Below, piece after piece: positions 37,501 to 47,200 of a stretch of 64,000 nucleotides of DNA (position 1 is its first letter; the number at the start of each line of letters is the position of its first letter). The translations under genes and the position numbers were made by a program. The DNA lies in assembly GCA_905221605.1 (NCBI GenBank), contig CAJNDS010001068.1:357501-421500 (forward strand), read 5' to 3'. This stretch comes from Symbiodinium natans. Taxonomy: Eukaryota > Sar > Dinophyceae > Suessiales > Symbiodiniaceae. A model generated the notes under the pieces. The model was not told where the DNA came from and made no database searches. It saw only the letters and a program-made list of their open reading frames with translations.

Positions 37501-40500
37501 GCCAAGGGGAGGGTTTAGGGTTTAGGGTTTAGGGTTTAGGGTTTAGGGTTTAGGGTTTAGGGTTTAGGGTTTAGGGTTTAGGGTTTAGCCCTGTGAAGTG
37601 CCCCCTGGCCTCGCCCAGCAAACGGATAGCTCTTCATGTAGGCACCGACCTCGGCATGGGCCCGGCTGCGCATGGGTTTAGGGTTTAGGGTTTAGGGTTT
37701 AGGGTTTAGGGATATCCGAGCCCAAGACCTCAACGTAACGTACATCTGAGGCGGGCCCTACACCCAAAGGAGGTTGGTCCGTAAGCCCTCTGAACCAGAT
37801 AAGATCCTCTTCAGCTCAACATTGGGGATAGTTACAAAATGTCCCAGGGCCCTAAACCCTAAACCCTAAACCCTAAACCCTAAACCCTAAACCCCAAACC
37901 CTAAACCCTAAACCCTAAAGTCCTAAGCAACCCAAAAGCAAACCACGCTAAACTGAATAATGCCCGAAGGAAGCCCTGAACAGTGGGTGGGTTTTGGGGG
38001 GCCCGCAACCCTGAGCCCTAAACCCTAGAACCTTACATCTCTACGGCTTCATCGGGAAAAGGAGTTTTTTGGTGTTAAAACCACTTCCATCCACTAGAAG
38101 CCCAAAGCTCCTTTAGCCCCAAATAAGGGCCCTAATAGCCCTAAGCCCTAAACGCTAACCTGCTAACCCTAAACCCCTAAACTCCTAACCCTAAACCTAA
38201 ACTCCTAACCCTAAACCTCAAACCCAAAACCCCCATTTGCGGCCTTCGCCTCCGCGCTATCTTTGCTGGGGCTGCCGTTGACCTTCCGGTCGGCAGGGTC
38301 GCCGAAGCTAAACCTGGTGAGGATTTAGGGGTTTGCTATGGGATCAATAGGGTTTAGGGTTTAGGGTTTAGGGTTTTGGGTTTAGGGTTAAGCTGGTGAG
38401 GAATTAGGGGCTTAGGGCTTTATAAGGTTTAGGGCTTTATAGGGTTTAGGGCTTCATGGTGTGTTTAGCGATGTATGCGGTTTAGGGTTGAGGAGTTCTT
38501 CCAGATTTCAACCGATCTGGGGCACTCCTTGCAACGTCACGGAGAACTGAGGGCTTAGGTCTCAGAGCCCTAGTCAGTATGCCTGGACTACAAGGGACCG
38601 AGCAAGTGCTAATCCCTAAACCCTAACCCGCCTAAACCCTAAACCCTAAACCCTAAAGTCCGAGCAGCTGGTACTTGAGGTACACCGGGCCCGAGGCGAT
38701 CTCCGACATATCCAGGGGCCTAAAGACCGGCTGGGGTATAGGGCTTGGGGCTACTTTTTTGGGGGTTCAGGGTTTAGGGTTTAGGGTTTAGGGTTCAGGG
38801 TTTAGGGTTTAGGGTTTAGGGTTTAGGGTTTAGGGTTTAGGGTTGGGGGTTGAGGGTTTAGGGCTTCTTCTTGTGGACCACACAGACCAGCTTCAATGTT
38901 CTAGAGGTCTTGCCCAGCGACCTTGAGCCCTTAAGCTCCGCAACTTGCCCTACATGCATAAGCTCCGAACCCAAACTTAACCTCCCCCCCCCCCCCAAAA
39001 AAAAAAAAAAAAAAAAACAAGAAAATCAAAATCCCAATTCTAAACTCCCCAACCTTAATCCAAAATCTCAACCCTAACCCTAAACTCCCCCCGCCCCCCC
39101 TTCCCCCCCCTTGCAGATCCGAGGCCAGGGTGCGTGTTTTCGTCGTCCACCGCCAGCACCCCATCCGCCGGACTGTTGAGCTCCAGGCCTTCTTGGGGGC
39201 TTCTTGTGGGCTTCTTGGGGGGTTCTTGGAGGGTTCTTGGGGCTTGTAGGGTGTAGGGTTTAGGGTTTAGGGTTGAAGGTTTTTACAACAAGGGGCTAAG
39301 GTTCGGGGGAAGGTGCATGGTAGAGAATCTGCAGGGTGATCCTAGCTGCTGTGGGTATTGGTGCACTGGCGGCACGGATTTGAGCCTGGATTTCCTAGAC
39401 TTGACGGCCAGGACAACAATGCGAAAAGTCATCCGAACCCTCGAAACCTTGGTCCTGAGACTCTTACGCTGCTGCGGGACAGCTCAAGACACCCCCCCCG
39501 ACATGCGAAATCCTTGCAAACCCCACACAACCTACCGCGCCAAAAGGCCAAGAGCCCTGATCGTCCCCCCCAACCAAACCCTACACCCTACACATCCCTA
39601 CACCCTACACCCTAAACCCTAAACCCCTAATAACCCACCAAACCCTACACCCCCCTGAACCACCGTCACCCACTTGCCTTCAACCCAGTTCTCCATGGCC
39701 GTCAGAGCTGCCTCTTCCATGGAATTGGGGGGGGGGGGAGGCACGAGGAGGTAGCTGGGGTAGGAAGAAGCAGAGGTACTTCTGTGAAACAAAATGCTCT
39801 CACCACAAGTACCATGCACGTGCATGTATATATATATATATATGTATACACATATATACCATGTGTATAACACATATATATATATATAATATCGACCCAT
39901 GAACCTCCAAGAGCCCCCCGGAAACAATTCTGCGAGAGCCTCGCCCGAGGGGGCCATGATGCCCAGCCGGAGGCCTGTCAGAGAGATGTGGCAACGGCTT
40001 CGGCGACTCACGACAAGAATCCGGAACAACGACACAGCCTAAATCCTAAAACGCTAAACACAAACAAAAACAACACTAACCCTGCACCCTAAACCCTAAA
40101 CCCTAAACCCCAAACCCTAGACGCTTGGAACACGAAGTCCGAGATGCTTTGAAGACGCTTGGACTTGGCCAGCGTTTGGATCGCTGACCTCGGCGGATGC
40201 ATCCAGCTTTCCCAAAAACGCAGACAAGAACCCCCTTGCCCCCTCCCCTGCCGCCCCAAGTCCAAACCGGTCCAAAGCCCAGAACCCTCCCCAAGACTCC
40301 TCTCATCCCCTAAGCCCTAGTAGGGTTTAGGGTTTAGGGTTTAGGGTTTAGGGTTTAGGGTTTAGGGTTTAGGGTTTAGGGTTTAGGGTTTAGGGCCAAA
40401 AGCCCTGCAACGCAGCTCCCCAAGCTCCCCCCGCCTCAGCTCTTCTGCTGAGGCGATGTTCCCCGGGGTCTGGAGCCCGGCGGGCGCGGCACCAGCCTTC

Positions 40501-41158
40501 TTCTGGGCGCGCTCCTGCCTTGCAGGGAAGGGGGGGGCAACCCTCGGAGCCTTAAGGGTTTAGGGTTCAGGGTTGAATTCGGCCTTTAAGGCCTAAACCC
40601 TAAACCCTAAACCCTAGACGTGTAGGGCTCCTAAACTTCTCTGAACCCTTAGCTGCGGAGTTTGGTCTTGAACTGAACGGAGCTGCGAACAGGAGGACAA
40701 GATGGGTCCCCCCAACATTAAATCCAGTTGAAAGTTCGGGTTTAGGGTTTAGACTGTAGGGTTTAGGGTTGAACGAAATCCCAAGAATGGCGAGTTAACT
40801 CTCCAAGCCTGCACAAGACACCCACCTGGTCCGGATTTTGCTTTTTGTTTTGGGCGGGGTCACAAAGAGTCAATCTCTGTGCCTCTGCCTTGCTGAGGGT
40901 TTGGGGGCCCAAGGGAACCTTTAAAGACTCTTCATCCCCACTCCTTCCACACCGCAGATCTCAGATACGTTGAGGGAACAGTCCCCTAAACTGGCCCTAA
41001 ACCCCAAACCGCTAAACACTAAACCCAGCAAGCCAAGAGGACACACATGCATAAGCCCTATCAAGTGCCATCTGCCTCTACCCTAACCACCCCTTTTTTC
41101 TCTGCAAAAAGACCCCAAACCCTACAAATTGCCCGAAACCCCAAACCCTAAACACCCC

Positions 41159-41200
<42 letters not shown>

Positions 41201-44200
41201 ACTAACCCCTAAACCCTAAACCCTAAACCCTAAACCCTAAACCCTAAACCCTAAACCCTAAACCCTAAACCCTAAACCCTAAACCCTAAACCCTAAACCT
41301 TCCCCCTTTTTCTCAGTGCTCAAAAAAGGCCTCTCCCATCCGGCCAGGTACTCCGAGGCCAACTCCACTGCGGGCCCTGCTGGGCGCGAGGTGCGGCGGG
41401 GGGCCTCTCCGCAGTCCGAGAAAGTGCGTTTAGGGTTTAGGGTTTAGGGTTTAGGGTTTAGGGTTTAGGGTTTAGGGTGTAGGGTTTAGGGGACTGATGC
41501 GGTTCTTGCACGGAGGGCTCTTTGGAGCGGTTGGAATCCCTAAGCTCTTGTTGAGGCCGCTGGTTTTCATTTTGTATTCCGAAACCGTAGACGTTCCTTC
41601 TGGAGCCCAAAGCCTACTTACTTGGGGGTTTACGAAAAACAGGAACCCGAAAATAGACCCCCAAATCGTAGGATTCCCGTATAATAAGGACCCCAATAAG
41701 GTACCGCTGATTTCGGAAACCCCCCACTTTTTCAGTAGGCTACCTAAGAACTCTAGGTTTTCCATAGTCATATTCTACGTAACAAGTAGGCCCCTGCGGC
41801 TCTTTAGTCTGACTCAGCCAGGATCCACCGGAGGTTTCTGAGGGCTTTGTGGGGGGTTGCCCTCGCCAGCTTTCGCCGGTCCATCCTTGCCCAGCAAAAT
41901 ATGGGTTTTTCAAGGTTTCCTTTTGGGGGTTTAGGTCCTTTTCTAAGTGTACCCAGGACCCCAATAAGGGCAAAAGGGTACCACCCAGCTACCAGGCTTA
42001 AATCTGCTGTTCCGAAGCTATGGTTTGACTTGCACGCTTTGGTGGGCTACTTGGAGGTTCATGGGTAGTACAAGTATGGCAACGAAGCTGAAGCTATGCG
42101 CAGTTATGACCCTTACTTAGGGTACTCCCCTCTGAGATACTCAGAACTACCCATGAGCCCCCCCAAGTAGGGTCTGCACTGTTCAGGTCTCAATTTGAGT
42201 CGGGTCTGCGTCTCTCTGCGGCTTCCACCCCCGCCTTAACCTGGTGCAGGCCGACGAAACCGCGGTGGAGCAGAGACAGGAGCGCGCAGCACGCCAGCAG
42301 GCGACATGGCCGCACCATGTCTACGGGCCAAAGCGAAGCGTCTGAAAGGCAATTCGGGCTTGCGGAGCTTCTGACACCTAGGAAGCTTTGCGCAAGAAAC
42401 CCTTCTCTCACGGTGGCTTCCGAATCCCTTGCAGAGCCTCCCAGTTTGGTCGAAATTTTCTGGTTCTTGTTCTTGTGCATGACGTGCGTTTCGGAGTGGG
42501 TTCAGGGGACCTTGCTACACATCATACTGGGGCACCTAGAGTCTTTATCGTCACACCCTAAACCCTAAACCCTAAACCCTAAACCCTAAAAGGGTTCCCC
42601 CTCAGCTGAACTTGAACTTCAAGTGCTCCCTGCAAGCCGGCAGCTGATGGAAGCCTGAACTGAGCGCCTCCAGAGGCTCCTCACGGCCTCTAAAAGGCCC
42701 CCGCGATGGCCCTGTTTAGGGTTTAGGGTTTAGGGTTTAGGGTTTAGGGTTTAGGGTGTAACGATAAAGCCCCTTCATTTCCAAGACTGAGGTCGCCTAC
42801 CCGTTCTTTACGGTCCTGCACTCTGGTTGTATCTCTTACTTATTGTTACTATTATGACAACTGCTATTATTCTTATTATTCTATTGTTATCGTTATTGTT
42901 ATTGTTCTTGTTCTTGATATTGTTATTGCTATGGTTATTGTTGCTCTTTTTTTGGACGGGGGGGGGGGGGATTTGTAGGGTCCAGGGGTCAGAGGGCTTC
43001 GGCCACGGCGCCGTTCAGGAAGGACTTGATCTCGGGGATGCCCGATCCAGCGGCCAAGGGCTCGACAAAGCAGACGCAGAAGCCTCCCCAGAAGTGAGGG
43101 CTCCGCCGTGGATGCAGGGTTTAGGAATTAGGGTTAGGGTTTAGGGTCTAGGGTTGAGGGTTTAGGGTTGAGGGTTTGGGGTTCGGGGTTAGGGTTTAGG
43201 GTTTAGGGGGTTGTCATTCCGACAGAGCAAGAAATAACTCCTCAAAATACTACTAAGTATACAACCTTAAAGTCCAAAAGCCTTTTCTGGCCAGAATACA
43301 TTGAATCTTAACCCCCGCCCCTTCCGAAATCTCCCTCCTCAGCAGGCCGAAAAGCCCGCCGCTGCAAACTCCTAACCCTAAACCCTAAAGCCTAAAACCC
43401 TAAACCCTACACCCAAAAGCGCAAGATCCGAACGAAGACGCGCACCGCCTGCCACGCTGGCCAAAGACAGGCGAAAAGCCAGAAAAACGAAATACCTCGT
43501 CTCGGAGGGTTTGGGAGACGACGGCTTCCCAGGGCTTTCTTGGGCTTTTCGAGCCAGGTGGTAGCCCTAAACCCTAAACCCTAAACCGTAAACCCCGTGG
43601 AGTGATGAGTGAAGGTTTGGATCGCACATCACCCATGCCCAGGTGCGTCGGGACCCAGTCGTCGCTGGCGTCGATGGTGGATCTCCTGGGTTTAGGGTTT
43701 AGGGTTTAGGGTGTAGGGTTTATGTTGGGTATAGGGTTTAGGGTTAGGGTTTAGGGTTCAGGGTTTAGGCTTAGTAGCTAGGGGCTCAGATTCAGCAAGT
43801 TTAGGGTTAGGTTTTCGGGTTTAGGGCTTAATTGGGAGGGTTTAGGGTTTAGTACCCTAAACCTCAACCCTAAACCTACACCCTAAACCCTAACCCTAAA
43901 CCCTAAACACTAAACCCTAAACCCGATGTCGCGGCCACCCGAGCACAACCGACACACAACCCAAGAACTGTGGGGATTTTAGGGTTTAGGGTTTAAGGTT
44001 ATGCCTTTCCGGGCCCCCTAAATCCTTACTAAACCCTAAACCCTAAACCCTAAACCCTAAACCCTAAACCCTAAACCCTAAACCCTAAACCCTAAACCCT
44101 AAACCCTAAACCTAAACCCGATGCCGCGGCAAGGCGTCAGCAGCAAGAACTCCAGCTTCTGAAACTGAGTGAGGCCGAGGTCGATCATCGAGGCCACGAA

Positions 44201-47200
44201 GCCTTCCGCCGGGAGCTGCTTAGGGTTTAGGGTTTAGGGTTTAGGGTTTAGGGTTTAGGGTTTAGGGTTTAGGGTTTAGGGTTTAGGGTTTAGGGTTTAG
44301 GGTTTAGGGTTTGGGGTTTGGGGTTTGGGGTTTGGGGTTTGGGGTTTGGGGTTTGGGGTTTGGGGTTTGGGGTTTAGGGCTTAGGGTTTGGGGTTGACGG
44401 TATATAATTTAGTTTCACTTTATGCGGTTATAAGGGTCGGTACATGGTCCTGTGCTATGGGCCCTTGATTGATGTCGGAAAACCCCATTTGGGTCCCTTG
44501 CGATTCTGGCACAAGGTGATGAAGGCAAGCGAGTTTTTCAACTTTGACGGGCTTGGGGTTTAGGGTTTAGAGATTAGGGTTTAGAGTTTAGGTTTAGGGC
44601 TTAGGGTTTAGGGTTGAAGGTTTGCTCGGGCCTTTCGAGTTGCCATGGTCTGAGGATTTTAGATTCTTTGCCGGGGTGAAAAGGTTTCGGGTTTAGGGTT
44701 TAGGGTGTTTGCAGTCGGCACCCTCGCACCATGATCCTGAAGATGATTATGTGGGTAGTTTCCTCCCGATTTTACAGTACCCATTATCAGGCGGCACCCC
44801 CTTAAAAAGGGATCCCAAAAAGGGACCCCAATTTGGAGATCTACCCACAATAGGGTGTTCAGGGTAAGTTCCTGCAACTCATGAAGCACGTGGCCCAGCT
44901 TGGGATGTCTCTAGACTCAGTTCCCGAACATTCGCAACATTCGCAAACCTCTGAAAAGCTTCAACAGCCCCCTCTCCTAAGCCCCCCCCATAAAAACCCT
45001 AAACCCCAAACCCTACACGCCAAACCCTATTGCCGTAAACCCTGAACCTTATAAGCCCTGAAACCGAAACCCTACACCCCAAACCCTACACCCTAAACCC
45101 TAAACCCCAAACCCTAAACCCTTGCCCCTATGAAGCTGCCAGGCCTGTGCTCAGCCCAGCCACGCAGATGATCAGCCATCGGATAATGCCGCGGCCATTC
45201 TGCCTGCCAGGGGGCCCTTAAGGTTCAGGGCTTCGGGCATTAACGGTCCCTTAGACCCTACAAAACCCGATAAACCCCATAAACCCCCTATAAACCCTAC
45301 AAACCCTGTAAACCCTATAAAACCCTACAAAACCCTATAAAACCCTATAAAACCTGTAAACCCTAATCACCCTATAAACCCGAAACACCCTATAAACCCT
45401 ATAAACCCTGAACCCTTAATCAGCTTCACTGGCCTGTGGCTTTAGCCGACACTTCATTCACTGCACACGGGTCGTTTTTGGCATGTAGCCGGAGGCATCT
45501 GCTTGGAGGTTCATGGGTACTTGCAAGTACGGCTATAAGTACGGTGTGCCTATACTTACAACCCTACTTACTTAGTGCACTTATAATCCTACTTCTAAGT
45601 ACCCAGGAACTTCCACATCCTGACACAACAACCATGCAGCCTGAATGCGACTATTTCGGCCGGAATGCCTAAACCTGTCTTAGCATGTCTGAAGGCCCTG
45701 GATTTATTCGTAAATTCCTTGGAGGTTACGGGTGACCTCCGTGTCTGAATCCCCCACCTAAAAAACCCCAACACAAGTTACCAGAACCCTACCTGATAAT
45801 AACACATGAACGGCCGAAACCCTACCTAAAACTTCCCGAAGCCCTAAACCCCAAACCCTCCACTCTACCTTTAAGTACCCCATCAACCCGGGTTCCCCAA
45901 GCTCTGGGTCCTAAGACCCTGGGCGATAATGAAACCATCGTCCCTTCTCGGAGTTAGGCCCCCATAGTAGTTTCGGGCTTCGGGGCCTATCTCTGTAGGG
46001 GTTGGAAGCATGGTAACTTCTGGTTATGATCGCTTTTTAGGGGTATTTCGTACACCTTTCTACTCCTCATGAACCTCCAAGTCTCTACTTTGGAGTAGAC
46101 CCTGGAAAACATGCAGACTTTTTCGGTATAAGTAGCTATCATGGGAACCCAGAACCAAAGCACATATTTAAAGTACAGTACTCCGAAACCCAGGAGTGCT
46201 TTCGGCAACTCACAGCACCCAGGGTCTTGCCTCCAAAGGCTACCTCGGAGGGTTTAGGGTTTAGGGTTTAGGGTTTAGGGTTTAGGGTTTAGGGTTTAGG
46301 GTTTAGGGCTGTTGGACATCGTTTCTTGTGAGCCTCTGTCCCTGAAGCCTGAAGCCCCACAAACCCCTGGTACAAACATAGATGTGCAACCCTAAACCCC
46401 TAAACTTAAATGGAGTCAAATCCCTCCCAGTCCTAGCCTTCAGGAAGGGTGCACAGACGGGGTGCACACAGACGGGGCGGGAATGTACAAAGAGTGGAGG
46501 AGTTTTCTGATTTAAGCTCTTGGCTGCACTTAGGAGTGCCTTATTAAGAAACCCAATAAAACCAAAAAGGCTAAAGATGTAAAGTTACAGTAAAGCACCA
46601 CAAAGAACTGACTGCGCAAGTCCGAGGTCGGTCGTGAGTTGAGTACTGGATCATTTCATGAACTCCTCTCATCTGCTCCTGTTGTTCCTCTGAGTGTGTC
46701 GAGATCTGTGGCGGGATGGTGCCATGAGTATGGACCGTGTATAGGAGCGTGAGGACTCAGTAGGAGACTCGATGAGGGTAGGGTGCTTGTTGCGAGTATC
46801 CCCCAAAAAGGACACCCAAGATATACACTCGCCAATACTTGTAAAGGAACCCTTTTGTTCACTAACCCTAAACCCTAAACCCAAAACACTAAACCACCAA
46901 TAGCAGCAATGAACACCCTACTCGTCACAGCACCATTTTCACTCCCCGCTGCGTGGGAGATCCAGGGTTCTCTTGGGGCTGCCTGGGTCTCAGAACCCCT
47001 TGGCGTATGAACCCCTAAACCCTGAACCCTGAACCCTGAACCCTAAACCCTAAACCCTACACTCAAGATGGAGGTCAAGGAGCTGTGCCCCAAGAAGCGG
47101 AGCAAGCAGTTGCCTTTCGACAGCGCCTTGGTAGCCCAGCAACCATATTCCCCCCGAAGGGCAACCTTTTTGGGGGGTTGGTTACCCTAAACCCTAAACC

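Larger units (their letters stand above)
36220..42759. repeat. telomeric arrays of CLC intron 12
   Basis: 36220-36330, 36820-36950, 37513-37588, 37675-37709, 37850-37925, 38348-38400, 38765-38860, 40320-40395, 41198-41299 (after a long C run), 41428-41490, 42555-42590, 42716-42759. Confidence 0.9.
43115..47060. repeat. telomeric arrays of CLC introns 7-11
   Basis: 43115-43206, 43565-43600, 43689-43923 (switching from TTTAGGG to CCCTAAA), 44030-44117, 44219-44390 (ending in TTTGGGG), 44995-45120, 45250-45420 (CCCTATAAA octamer/nonamer), 46250-46308, 47010-47060. Confidence 0.9.
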
